Of a stretch of 64,000 bases of DNA, positions 48,370-60,172 are shown in pieces. Below the pieces are notes generated by a model, which saw nothing but the letters and a program-made list of their open reading frames with translations, was not told where the DNA came from and ran no database searches. The position numbers and the translations under genes were made by a program. The number at the start of each line of letters is the position of its first letter. The first letter of the stretch is position 1. Source of the DNA: Akanthomyces muscarius (Eukaryota; Ascomycota; Sordariomycetes; Hypocreales; Cordycipitaceae); assembly GCF_028009165.1 (NCBI RefSeq), contig NC_079241.1, forward strand, positions 5,270,001-5,334,000. Direction: 5' to 3'.

Positions 48370-50976
48370 TTCGCACAGCTTTTTTTTAATTGCTGCTCGG
48401 TATAGATTTTAGGACGCGCGCAGTCCGAATCCGTAACAAGTCATTTTCAAGCCCCTTTCATTTTATATCGTTAACATCTCCAGATCAGTGGCTAAATGTT
48501 TTCGACTTATGTATGAAGCATGTCGCCGATGGCGAGCTAAGAAAACAGTGCCAAGCCGCTTTCCTTGAATGCGAAACTCTGCCCTTACAAGCCTGAGAAA
48601 TATTATCACGAGCCAACTAGCTACACATTACGTTTTGGCTGAATGGGGTGATTTTAGCATGGGACGCAGCCTCACAGCCTAGGTCTATAGTACACACGCT
48701 GCTAATTGACGCAAGACACCTACAATGACCAGCCGTGTCGCAGGTAATCGGGACCGGACCTCGGCAGAGAGGCAGACCGACGAGTAATAAAATGTGACGC
48801 GGGTAGCAGCTGGTTTTGCTGCACTTGTTTCAACGTTGCGTAAGAAGCGACTCTATTGCTGTGTGGCTGCGAAATCGGCGACAGAACCTGCTACACCTCT
48901 ATCGCACTACTATATCTGTTAATAACCCGACCGAAACAAGCTTAATAGAAGAAGAACCCAGCTTCTGTGCTGTTTTAACAATCTGGCACAAGACCTATCA
49001 GTTATAGCAAGTGTGAAAGTTGTGGTTATCCACGATGCTCTTGTTCCTGACCTAGCACTGTGACCTTGGAAGATGTAAGGCGAGGTTCAGACACCCAGCG
49101 AGCTCCCTTTGCCTCTAGCTAGGATCTCAAGGCGTGAAATATGCAATAAAATCAATGACAAGTTGGTAGCAAGTGCAAGTAATTTCATAAAAGAAAATCT
49201 AAGAGCGTCAAAGAGAATAGCTACAGCTTGGGTTGCTGGAGTGAGCAGTATCATCACGTCGCTACTTATCAGCAGCATCTGGAGTCTGTAAGCCGAGGAC
49301 GAAATGCTGATCGGGACCTGGCGTACCTATACATACACGTGAGGTGCTTGGATGGGACAGCGCGTGACGACGTATGGTGTCATCGCTCAGGAGCGATAAG
49401 TAGGACGTCGAGGAAATGCAACTAGAGCGAGCGGTACTTTGGGATAAGCCATGGAGATGATAGTCTGCGATGATGAATTGAAGTATCATGACGCTGTTTG
49501 CAGTCCCGGTACCAGTTCCGGCCCATCGCAGCGAGCGTTCATGGAAACGATACGGAGTGGGGATGAGACAGCGGAGAGGCGCTATTGGAGTTGCACGTTT
49601 GGGAGCAAAAGGCACAGAAAAAAAAGAAATTAGCCGATCAGGTCTTGGTGTATTGGGGGAAAGAAATGCCGTGCGGGGAGCAGACTCGGTGAGGTGCTCA
49701 TGATTGAATCAAGTAGCATGCAGCTAACTACCTAACAAGTACAGGCGGGTGTACCAAGTGGGCGTCATCATCAGATCTTGCCCGATGGGGCGCAACCAAG
49801 GCAAAAAGGCGGGAGCATCGCTGGGCATCATCGCCGAGACCCAGGCGGTGTCGACGAAGCCGGTCCAGCATCGAGTTGGGTACTGCCTACTTACCTAACT
49901 AGTACCTACTTACTGTAGATAAGGTATGCAGATATTTGGGCGTTTTATTGGGCATCATTTACAGCTGATAGGACAACTGGCGGCGCCCAAAGCTTGCGAG
50001 GCCACTTGGCCGCGTAGAACAGCTCCCAGGGTCCCCTTCCTGGCCGACTGGCCCCTCTGGCAGGCCGCTAACGGCACCATCACCCGCCTAAACCCGCCTG
50101 TAGACCCTTCCGTCCCGGCGGCGTGCAGGACCCGTGCAGCGTCCGCAGCGCCACCGCAGCAGCGCCGGTCCCTCCCCAAACTGGAACACTCTCTCCACCT
50201 GCAGATGCCCAGATTTTGCCGTGTTTCTTTAATTTCAACCCATTGCCCAATTTCACCGTCTCTCTCCCTTTGATACGTTTCTGTTTCCGGGGGGTTTCTT
50301 TTTTGGTGTTGCTGCACCTCCTTCTCTCGTCGCATCGACTGCATTCTCTCGACGATTTTAAATTTCTCCTCATCGTGGGCCGTATCGAGTCAGCCGGAGC
50401 TTCTAGGCTCGAACCATCGTCGTCGACGTGCACCTTTCTGCCATTGCGTGGTCTAATTGCAGCACCGCCAGCGCCTGCCTGTCTCGCCGCCGCCGCCGCC
50501 GAAAGACCTCATTTTAAACAATCGAGATAAAAGCCCACCTTGCCGCCCTGCGACTGAAACCGCGCTGCCCTTGCGGCAGATTCTGCGTTCCATCGACGCT
50601 CGGCTGCGCAAAAGAATTCCAAGACACGCCATCTGCACCAGGCGCAATTACATTCGCCCGCCCATTGCGCCACCACAAATCCCTTCGCCCATCACGCTCG
50701 CTACGAAATTAATTGCCACCAGCAACCTGATAAGGTGGCTAATAAGCCTTGGCTCGATATTCGCCGCCGGGTTTTCCATGTTTTTCTCCTTCGGCATCGT
50801 TTGAATTTATTCTCGCTATAGATTCTCCTCGTCGTCTCAACCCTGCCTTGGAATCCTGCCCTCCCTCGTCATCCGGCCCTTGGAGCCCTCGTGCTCCTCT
50901 CTGATCTCCCGCTCGTGACTGACATGCTCTGCTCCTCTCTCTTGCAGTGCGCTCGCCTTGTTTCTTGTGTTGCATC

Positions 50977-52825
50977 ATGGCCGACCGCTGCCCCCTCGAT
51001 CGCGACCCCATCAAGAGCGACATCTCGCCTCTTGTAGACAGCCGCCAAACAGAATGCCAATCAGGAAGCCCGCCCGATCACTTCACGACTCGCCTACCAT
51101 ACAGGCTCACGCCGGTCGCATCGAGTGTATTGGATTCCCCTCCTGCTGCAGGCCCTCGCGAAAGTCCCGACGCGAAAATATTCCAAGAGCCCGCCTCTCC
51201 CTTGGTGCCTCCAGTGCGACCAAGCAGCACGCCGTATCCGTTTGCCGACACCAAAGAAACGACATGCTCCAATACTCTCGACTTTACAATTGCTATCGCT
51301 TCAAACAGAGTCCCCACGTCTCCAGCCGCCGATGACACTCGTGACGAGAGACGACCCGTGAGCTATTTCGCCATTGCCCCAATCGAAGTCCACGAAGCTA
51401 TTCTCGACCACCTCTTTGGAGTATGCGCGCCCGTCTCCCGAAGGTCTGGGCTGTGGTCACCCAACGCAGCCAGAGGCCTGGGCACGGCGATTCGCTCCTC
51501 AAGGAGACGAGAGATGACCGAGTTGGCCCTCGTCGACCCCACATGGAGAATATTGGTACAGCAGAGGCTGTACCGCCACATCAAGTTGAAAGGCACCATC
51601 AGCTCCATCAACCAGGCTGTCATGCATTTTGCTGGTCGTGAACACCTTGCCGACTATGTCAAGCATATCGAGATATGGTTCCCAGTGTTTCAGCCACGTC
51701 ATGGGCCTCTGGCACTCTCCAATACATCCATGTTGCCCAGTCTGAGAAGTGATCTGTCGACTGCGACTTACACTTTACCAGGAGACAACTGCACTCTGGA
51801 AGATGTCTTCCTGTTTGTTTCTAGCGTCTTGCCGCAGGTCAAAATTCTGACGCTCGAAGGTGGTGAACGTCGAAAAGCGCCCAAGGTTATGCACTACCAT
51901 AGTAACCGCTACGGCCTCGACGGTGGGCCAACTTTACCAGTTGTCCACTCCATAACCACCCTGGTCACCAAAGGCCAGTGGAACCTGATGCGAGGCCACT
52001 GTGATTTTGTCTCCATTCTTGGCGCTCTTCCAAATATAGAGGAGTGGCAGGGTGCGTACAGCAAGCCCAAATCAAAGAGCTACATTACTGTATCTCAATT
52101 TATGCCGTACATGCCGGCAAATATCAAGCATCTCAGCCTGTGTCTTGAGAATGACTACAGGCGAGAGGCTCTTGTGCCTGCTTTTTATGCCAAGGCAGCC
52201 CAGCAAACGCACATCTGTACAGTTCTTGCGAAGATCATGCCAAGGCTTGAGCAGTTTTCCTACACGGGCCGTGTATGTCATAACTTTTTCGAAGTTGCTA
52301 ATCAAAGTGCCATGGCGCCATCAAGTCGGCTCCGATCAATCGACGTGACGCTCAAGAATTGCTGTCGACATTCCGACCTCTTCCACGACTCTGGCTCCGG
52401 CATCCAAGACATGGGGTTCATCGAGGCATTCGAAAAGTTGGTCATTTCTGGCATTAGATCTCTAGCCCACTACCAGCGGGTTGAGTATTTGAGAATTCGA
52501 TTCGTTGATCTGGGTCCGTATTTACATTACCAGCCTTGTTGCCATCCCTACTAACTTGACAGCAGACTCGATTCTACCCGCATTGAACCCTTTCTTTTTA
52601 TATCAACGCGGCGAATGCAGCGGAGTCTGGAGTAATAAAATCATTCACGAAATGGCGAGAGCTCGGCCAGGCACCAGGTTTCTCGACTTGAGCGACACAT
52701 TTGGCAACATATCATACACCAAAGAAGGGCGTATTGTCATTTCACCGGAGTACCCTCGCACGCGCATCACCTCCCTGAAGATTGCCAACTATCAAATCTT
52801 TTCGAACCGCACAGTGATTGTTTGA
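50977..52825 (+). CDS. Uncharacterised F-box-like protein
   Basis: Two exons, 50977-52513 and 52566-52825, give 598 residues. The splice restores FVDLDSILPALNPFFLYQRG; the donor GTCCGT is weak but the CTAAC branch point and CAG acceptor are good. The first ~125 residues are Pro/Ser-rich and probably disordered. From about residue 130, YFAIAPIEVHEAILDHLFG...MTELALVDPTWRILVQQRLYRHIKLKG has the length and pattern of an F-box-like helix set (I/L-P-x-E/H...I...L, then LVDPTWRILVQQRLYRHI). It is followed by ~400 residues with leucine-rich-like spacing, as in many fungal F-box proteins that act as SCF substrate adaptors. A ubiquitin-ligase role is inferred only from this pattern; no named family is recognised. 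Confidence 0.68.
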
Positions 52826-53194
52826 GCTGCGACACATGCGCAGCTGAAAACCTCACAAACAATTAAGAGACCACAATTGCATATACATCGGCGTTGGATT
52901 TGCTTTATACCCTTGTTTTAGAAAGTCGGCATAGCGCTATGTGCGGCGAAGAGGCTGCATATTTATCAATCTTGCCCAAAGGTCGCCATGCAGGCAAGTT
53001 AATATTTTTGTTTATTATTTGGAATTTGGGCGACGCGGCTATTTGACCAGTTGCTTGGATTATACCCTATTGCAACTAATCACGTACACGAAGGGTCGAA
53101 TGGCGATACATATCAAGGAATTACACTTCATCGTAATAAACAAGTTTTGATACACTGGCCTGGCTAAGATGCCTTCTGGCCGTGCTGCTATTTC
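52826..53194. other. Convergent 3' intergenic region
   Basis: This 369-bp AT-rich stretch separates the convergent stops of the F-box-like gene and GPI14. Nothing beyond expected 3' UTRs is seen. Confidence 0.5.
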
Positions 53195-54640
53195 CTACTC
53201 CGTATGCGTCTTCTCGTGAAACAAAGGCCCTTGTGCTCCATCACTAATGATGATACCTAATATCCAGCAGTTGACGAAGAAAAAGCCGAGTGAAGTCAAC
53301 CACAGCCCAGGCACAAATGTGCTCTTTCCGAGGAATTCGAGCTCGTAGCCCTGTTGCAGCCAAGCGCCCTGCGCAACAACCCACAGCAACAAGGCCGAAA
53401 TTCCTAGTTTGGGTTTCCGCAGCAGAGATGAGCCGGGGAGATAAAGCGGCAGAAAGATCATGTACCAGAGGAAATACTAGCCCCAATCATTAGTAAAGCA
53501 GTGAAAGCAGGGGCATGCGCTGCAAAAACGTACTTGGGACGTGCAGACCTTGTTGAAGGTGACAAAAGCAAACGTCTGCGCCATCATGGATGTGGCAAGG
53601 TCTCTCTTGGCCAGCACGAGCGGGATCAGCACGCACGACAGGAGAAGTTGGGGCACAAATGCCAGCGACTCGGTGTGTAGCGACTCGGCCGGGGCGGAGC
53701 CAGCCGGTGTCGCAGAGTTGATGTACAAAAGCATGTTGTATGGTGAGAAGTTGTGCCGATGGTCAATACGAGTGAAATGATGAAAGTACGTGTGTACCAG
53801 GAACGGAGTCCCATAGCTATCAACCGAGGGTCAGGTCAAGGAACGAAAGAGCGAAGGGTGAACAAAAACATACATCGAGTACATGAGCACATTGAGCGCC
53901 ATAAACGTAGACAGGCTAACGACTGCCAGCTTGACACGCGCGACCGTCACGAAGTTGATCGCCGCCTCCACCAACGACGGGCTCTTCTTGGTCTCGTTGG
54001 CCGGAGCAGCACCACCACGCATCCTCTCCTCGTCCATCCACCACACAATCGCCGGCGCATAAATAAATGGGTAAATCTTGAAGTGCACGCCCAGCCCCAG
54101 CACCGCGCCCGCGAGCGCCACCCTCTTGCGCTGCACCGCCCACAGCAGCGCCATAGTCAGCACGCCCAGCAGGCCCTCGGCGCTGCCGCGCGTGCTGATG
54201 GTGGCGACCATGGGGTTCCAGAGCCAGATGGCCGCGAACGCGCCCGCGCGGCGCGCCGTCAGGCCTCTGCCGCGCAGGAGCCGCACGGCTAGCCAGCCCG
54301 CCACGAGGTCGGCGAGCGCAAAGACGACCTTGCCAAACTCGAAGAGGCGGCGGTGCGCGGTGGGCACGAGCAGCCAGGCGAGCAGGGGCGTGTAGCGGTA
54401 GGTGTCGCGCGCGTAGGGGCTCTCGCCGGCGGCGACGAAGCGCGCGGCGTCGGTGAAGACGAGGTAGTCAATGTCGGTGTACTTGACGGCCGAGTGGGCG
54501 TCTTGCCACATGCCGTAGAGGAGCAGCGCGATGCGCAGGACGGCGGCGATGGAAAAGAGCGGCACGGGGTCGAACAGCGCGTACAGTGCACCGAGGCCGC
54601 TGCCACCGCTGTTGGCGGAGACGGCTGCTGGATTTGCCAT
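53195..54640 (-). CDS. GPI14: GPI mannosyltransferase 1 (PIG-M / Gpi14)
   Basis: Three exons on the minus strand, 54640-53874, 53816-53534 and 53476-53195, give 443 residues. Gpi14 adds the first alpha-1,4-mannose from dolichol-phosphate-mannose to the GPI precursor in the ER lumen and is essential for GPI anchoring. The luminal DxD-type motif is in [17 protein letters not shown], followed by the family signature [20 protein letters not shown]. Further conserved segments are [68 protein letters not shown] (restored by splicing) and [11 protein letters not shown]. Multiple hydrophobic helices are as expected for this polytopic enzyme. It diverges from TRAX with 479 bp between starts. Confidence 0.93.
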
Positions 54641-55119
54641 TTGATGTCGAGGGTGTTGTATACAGCTGTATGGGTATGCCGTGTGCTCAGTTGGTGGTGA
54701 TGAGCTGTTCAGTGGTGATGCGAGTGAGACATGCTGTGTCGGCCCCAGGGCACAATCAGGCTGTGCGTTTCCAATTGCGGCCGATTAATTTATAAGAATT
54801 CAAGGATGGATACAGCCAAGAAGTATCGTGCCGCCTTGGAAAGGGAGATGAACTTCGGTGGATGTTGTCGCGTGTCTAGACTGCCCCCAGCTCCCCTTTT
54901 CGAAGCTCTTCACCTTCTGAGATCCAGATCCACACCAGCCCCAGGCTTGCGGCCCGCCAGTCGCCAGAACTTTTCCCAGCTTGCACCAGCTCCACTCCGA
55001 GCCTACTTTTCAAGATCCTGCATCAATCTAATAAAAGACCGTCTATATCCATCCTTATCAATTGTAGGAAACTCGTTATTTATATCTCATTTTATTCTTA
55101 TCCTTTTTTATCCTGCAAT
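54641..55119. promoter_or_regulatory. Divergent promoter, GPI14 / TRAX
   Basis: This 479-bp stretch must serve both genes. An AT-rich TTAATTTATAAG lies near 54783-54794, about 330 bp before the TRAX start, and the last 100 bp are T-rich. No other feature seen. Confidence 0.45.
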
Positions 55120-56013
55120 ATGTCGGCCGTTGGTGTCAAGCGGGATCACAATGGCCGTGCTAAGGCCGTGGCTGATGGCCCGCGCGGCCGTTTTCACGAC
55201 ATGTTTGAGGGTTTCCGCGACGAGCTGGACCAGCACCACGACAGACGCGAGCGCCTTGTCAAAGTCTCGAGAGACGTAACAGCACAAAGTAAAAAGATGT
55301 ACGTTATTTACACGGCTGTCCCTGGTATTTAGGAACTCTCCTGCTAACACTACACCCAGCATTTTTGCACTACAAAGGTACACACCACCAGCAAACAAGT
55401 CTCGCCCACCTACTCAGCCATATTAACCAATGTACGCAACAGAGTCAAGGAACTCAACAAAGAGCTACCGCCCAATATCCAAAAGGACATGGACACCAGG
55501 ATAGCCGAAATAGCCACGCTGCTCGGGTCCATCGCGCCGGACCTGCAGTCCATCAACCGCTACCGCTACCAGTCCTCCATGCGGTGCCTCGAGGAGCTCG
55601 TCGAGGCGCTGTCCTTTGCGCACTACCTGCGCCACCAGACGCTCATCACCCCGGAGCAGACGCAGGCCGCCGTGCCGGCCGACGTCCGCCTCACCGAGTA
55701 CGACTACATGTATGGCGTCTTTGACCTGTTTGGCGAGCTGATGCGCTTCGCCACCATCACGACGGCGCAGACCGGCCAGCTGCTGGGCGACCACGGCCGC
55801 ACGCTGCTTAGCGACATGCAGGAGCTGGGCTGCGCGTACGAGATGATGCGTGACGTGCCGACGAGGGACTACCGCAACAAAGTCGAGGCCATGCGCCAGA
55901 GCGTCAAGAAGGTGGAGAAGCTGGGCTACGGCCTCGTCGTTCGCGGCAGCGAGCGGCCCAAGGGATGGGTTCCGGACATGAAGGAGGATATTGCTGATCA
56001 TGGATCTCCATAG
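55120..56013 (+). CDS. Translin-associated protein X (TRAX)
   Basis: Three exons, 55120-55298, 55360-55377 and 55443-56013, give 255 residues. The middle exon is only 18 nt and encodes the IFALQ part of SKKIIFALQR, matching the SKRTIFLLHR block of animal TRAX. Other family features are FEGFRDELDQHHDRRERLVK, YRYQSSMRCLEELVEALSF (with the E-x-x-E pair that in animal TRAX contributes acidic residues to C3PO RNase activity) and YMYGVFDLFGELMRFA with the conserved GELMR. TRAX and translin form the C3PO endoribonuclease, which removes siRNA passenger strands and, in Neurospora, processes pre-tRNA fragments; C3PO in fungi has been described. Translin itself is not in this window. Confidence 0.9.
55360..55377 (+). 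other. 18-nt microexon of TRAX
   Basis: Flanked by CACCCAG acceptor and GTACAC donor, with phase 2 on both sides. Omitting it would remove six residues from the conserved SKKIIFALQR block without shifting frame. Confidence 0.8.
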
Positions 56014-56420
56014 GCATGTATGAACTTTGCTTGATAAAAGAAAGTCATGTACGATAGCTACCGTTTGCATAAACAGCCGATTCAATTCACTTCGTTGGCT
56101 CCGTGTTGGTGCCGAGGTTGCCAGCTGGCATAGTGTCGACACAAACGAACAAGCCGCTTTCTTTCTTCTCCTTTCGGCGCACTTCCAAGCGCACATCTTT
56201 TCTCGCCATCCGCGTTTTCCCTTCTCTTCGCCTATTACGATCTCAAACAAAACTTCAATTCTTCCACTGCCGCGCTTTTGCCTTTTCATCTCTTGACTTA
56301 CAACAGCTTACAGCTTCAGAGCAACCTTCCGATTTCTTCGGCATTCATTCTTCCACCATCGAACTCGCTCCCACTTCGGCCCTCACAGGCCAATACGCTA
56401 AAGGCATACCGTCTTCCACA
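56014..56420. promoter_or_regulatory. Upstream region of the hydrolase-fold gene
   Basis: About 400 bp, the second half strongly CT-rich, a typical fungal leader. A frame stays open upstream of the chosen start, but its content looks like leader. Confidence 0.45.
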
Positions 56421-59400
56421 ATGCCGCCCACAGAAGATCTAGCGGTGGTCGAGGATGAAAGGACTGAGAGCTTTTCAAGGCGGACAACCTTTTACGTCAA
56501 CCATGAGTGGGAAGCTGGCGCTAAATCCGGGCAGGGCACCTACATCCGAGGTCAGATGTATGTCGAGAGCCTCGAGCCCCTGAAAAGAACACAAAAATGG
56601 CCCATAATTCTCATTCATGGTGATTATCACTCCAGTCAGGTTGTCATTCTAAGGTCCATCCACATGATACCAGCGGGCTAACAAAACGGCAGATCTGGCT
56701 CACCAAACCCAACGGAGACCCCGGCTGGGCCTCGTATTTCGTGGGCAAGGGCTTCCACGTCTACCTCGTCGATCTGCCAGCTACCGGAAAATCGAACAAT
56801 CTGACTCGCGAAGCGATAAGTAATGCAGAGATCAAAAGCATCAAGGCCTCCCAGATTGAAAGAGAAGTGACCGCAACGGAGCGTTTCAACCACATCGACA
56901 ACCTTCGTTGGCCAACTGCTCTGAAACATGACAAATGGCCAGGCGTAAGTCCGATATCAGCCTCCCCGTTGCCTGCGGCGTCCGCTAATTCATACTAGAC
57001 TGGCATGAGAGGCGATAGAATTTTCGACAGATACTGCGCCTCTTTGACATCGCTCGTCTTTTCACCCGAAGAGCGGCAGACGCTCGCTCAAAATGCGCTC
57101 AGGAGCCTGCTTAAGGTTACCAAGAAAGCCATTCTCATCGGCGAAGGCACGGGTGCAACGGCATCATGGCTTGCGGCCGATGTCGAGCCCGCGTTTGTGG
57201 CGGGCGTAGTTGCTGTCGAGCCGCCAGGCCCGCCCTTTTGCGACGCGACTGTTGAACAAAAAGGCAAGCGCAAGTTTGATTCTTACACCTCGTTCAACCC
57301 GAATCGTCTCAAATACGGCCTGTCCACCATTCCTCTCACGTATAGCCCTGCCGCTCGACCAGAGTCGCTTCCGAGCGAGGAGACGACGGGATGGCATCCG
57401 TTGGACCTGGCTCTATTTGTCCACACAGACACCGGGAAGGCCATGGTCCTTCAGTACAGCTCAGAGAATATGCCTGTCGGCTTCCATTTTCTGAAACAAA
57501 TCACGCATCAGGACGGCGAAATGCACATCCGAAAACTCAGCAGCTTATCAAAGGTGCGCCATGTCATATTTACTGGCGAGGCAAGTTCTCATTCGGCCTA
57601 TGACGGTTCAACGCTGCACTTCATGCAGCAGGCCGGTCTTACGGTTGACTGTGGCTTCTTGGAGAGATATAAGACGACTGGAAACGGCCACCTGATGTTT
57701 CTGGAGACGAATAGCGATGAGGTTGCCGCGCACATTATGCGTTGGATACAAAACAAGGCAGGCCAAGTGGACGGACCAGTCCCCGTAGCTGAATCAGAGG
57801 CGACCATGATATCTACTACCGTGCCGTCTGCTGAGATCATCGACGTGGATCAGCAGTTTGGCAGATTCCCCAAGAGAGCTAGACAAGCGGCTCCCCGACC
57901 CTCAGAGCCACTTTTAGCTTATGGAAACGAAGGTCATCTTATCGACTTGACCGATGAGCCTCAGCTTCCTCTTGATGACCGCGTCAACAAGACTATGCAC
58001 ACTGCCTCTAGAGCAGAGTATGTGCTGTCTCCTACATCGAGCTCAGTCTTCCCACGCCTCGGTGAAATGCCGCCGCCGCCGCTGCCGAGTTGGATTATTG
58101 CGCCGAAGACTCCTGCTCGAAAACCAGCGACGCCCCGGGGAACCGATGCCAAAATACAGGGACACGAGCTCTCTTCAAGGGACTCCGAGCTTTACACATC
58201 TCCTGGTAACTTTAATCAAGGTTATGTCTCGGTCTCTTCTTCAAGTCCAGAGCGAGCGCAAGTACAGTCTCTACAGCTCGTCTCGAAGCAACTTGGAATC
58301 GGTGGCCCTGGCACCTATGAGCCAAAGAATTCCCAACCCAGCCACGGCAATATCAACAAGTCGATAGCGCATCCGGCAGCAGACTCTTATCGCAAGAGTA
58401 TGGCGAAATATCTCAGCCCCCCAGCCGCTGCGATTCCTCAACAGACAGGCTTCAAACGAAACGGAATTAGGGTTTCTGGGAGCCACGAGTCAAAGGGGCC
58501 GCAACCAAAGCATGACAACTTTTACACGCCCCCAGAGTATTCTAGCTGTGACCCTCTTCAAGATCTCTTCTCAGAACTTCCGCCCCCGATACCCGCTCAA
58601 GTTAATCCTGAAAAGACGGGCTTCATGCGGAACGACCTCGATGTTGATGGCAGTCAGGAGTCAATGCGGCCTTCGCGTAGGCCCGCCAACTCCAATCGTT
58701 TCTCGGCATCCAACTTAGATTTTCGTCAAGAGCCTGTGCCAGAACTGCCGCCCCGGAAATCCGCTCAAAAAAGCCCTGCAGAGACGTGCTTCAAACGAAA
58801 CAAAGTCGATGTTGATAGTCGTCAGGAGGCGAACTGGTCACAGAATGGCCATGCCGGCTTTAATACGTTCCCGGCATATTCTAAGCAGGGCTCTCCTCCT
58901 CTTCCCTCGCCAATTCCAACCGCCGCCCAAGAAACTTTTCAGCAGGCACTGGTGAAACAAGAAGAAATTATCGCCGCCAGCCAAGAGTCAAAGAAGCCCC
59001 AAGCCAGCCATGACAATTTTTATACAGATTATCGATTTGACTTTCTTACACCACAAAGCATAGGCCAAGACGTAAATCAGAACACGCGACCATCTGCTCC
59101 GCATGAAAATAATTATACGCAAGCGGCATCCCAGCGGACAGATCCTTTCCAGCACCAGCAGCAGCAGCAGCGGACTTCGCCTCCGCCTGTCGCAACAGCA
59201 AGCAAATCTAAATGGCAAGCCAATTCGTACATCTGGCCAATGCAAAGCGGCCATACTTCGTCTTCTTTGAGCCAGGTTCCACGCTATATGCCAGATCTCC
59301 AAGCTAGCAAGGTTAATCGGGAGCACACAGGAGCTGGCAATGAGCTGTCTCTCGATGGTATGCCTCATGATTTTGATTTAGACCTGCTACTTCATAATGA

Positions 59401-59434
59401 TGACGACGGTGAGCTGCAAGGGTATACATATTGA
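56421..59434 (+). CDS. Alpha/beta-hydrolase-fold protein, likely inactive, with repetitive disordered tail
   Basis: Three exons, 56421-56639, 56693-56944 and 56999-59434, give 968 residues. Residues 1-410 follow a fungal alpha/beta-hydrolase family: WPIILIHGDYHSSQIWLTKP, GWASYFVGKGFHVYLVDLPA, FNHIDN, AADVEPAFVAGVVAVEPPGP, FTGEASSHSAYDGSTLHFM and GNGHLMFLETN with the terminal His at about 388. The nucleophile elbow, usually HSQGG in this family, reads GEGTG at 205-209, so the Ser position appears to be Gly207. Residues ~420-968 are Pro/Ser/Gln-rich with degenerate repeats of about 55-60 residues and a Q6 run, ending in an acidic FDLDLLLHNDDDGE. The family normally ends soon after the His, so the tail is an extension. 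Start chosen at MPPTED; a longer N terminus is possible. Role unknown. Confidence 0.8.
58280..59040 (+). repeat. Degenerate ~170-bp coding repeats in the hydrolase tail
   Basis: Units share T-G/C-F-x-RN-x6-SxES-x9-NFYT. Clear TGF/TCF starts lie near 58447, 58617 and 58787, with partial copies before (PSHGNINKS) and after (AASQESKKPQASHDNFYT). Seen by eye at protein level; DNA identity is moderate. Confidence 0.7.
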
Positions 59435-60172
59435 CGCGGCGAGACGGCATCGGCACTTTTGTTTGCGGAGGTATGGCGCCATACAGGCTTGCCCTTTGGC
59501 CAAAAAGTACTGGGAATGAAATGGATGATTTTGTTAGTTGCGGCTCGGTACCAGAGATTTTTGCCTTTCTTTTCATTGCTTTGGAGCTTGGGCGGTGGAA
59601 AAGCGTATGGCTGGTGTAGCCATTTTTGGGGAAACAGCTAGCTGCAGAGGATTGGCCAAAAAGACAATCAAGTATAGCTAGAAACGACTCATGAATAACG
59701 ACGCATCCAATAGTCTAGCATTTAAAGAGAAAGCAAACAGCGTCTTCCTACAGTGTGTTTTGGTTTGTGTAATGTTTTTTTGCCTTTCGTATCATGCCCG
59801 CGTCAGCTCAGCAGGGTGGACAAGAAGGCTTGTTGAAGAAGAGCTGCGACAAGGGCATCTTGATACTCAATACAAGACATACATGATGCAAGCTCCAGTA
59901 CGAAATAATTTATACACTTTATAAGGAGATGAGTTAAGTAAATGAATCGTGAAATGATGATGATATTCATTCCTCCAGTCTGTCGAGGGGAGTTATATAA
60001 AGCAACGCTATAATTCTAGCAAGAAAATCCAAACGCTATGCATGCAGCTTCCCAACTGCCAGCCGTTTCTCGCTCGACTTGGACATTTCAGTCGAGGTAA
60101 TGGAGGAATACCATAAGAGTTACAAAGGAAAAGGAAATATGCGCCAACGACCCCCGCTGTCCTTTTGCTTCT
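59435..60172. other. Convergent 3' intergenic region
   Basis: About 740 bp between the convergent stops of the hydrolase-fold gene and CCC1. No recognisable gene, repeat or RNA. Confidence 0.5.

Larger units (their letters stand above)
46587..50976. other. Long gene-poor stretch, subtilase to F-box-like gene
   Basis: About 4.4 kb without a recognisable gene. It contains the C14 run at 47331-47344 and a GC-rich repeat structure at 48323-48369 (both listed). The last ~750 bp are strongly pyrimidine-rich and look like a long leader of the next gene; TCTCTCTTGCAG ending at 50946 could be a 5' UTR intron acceptor. Confidence 0.5.
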
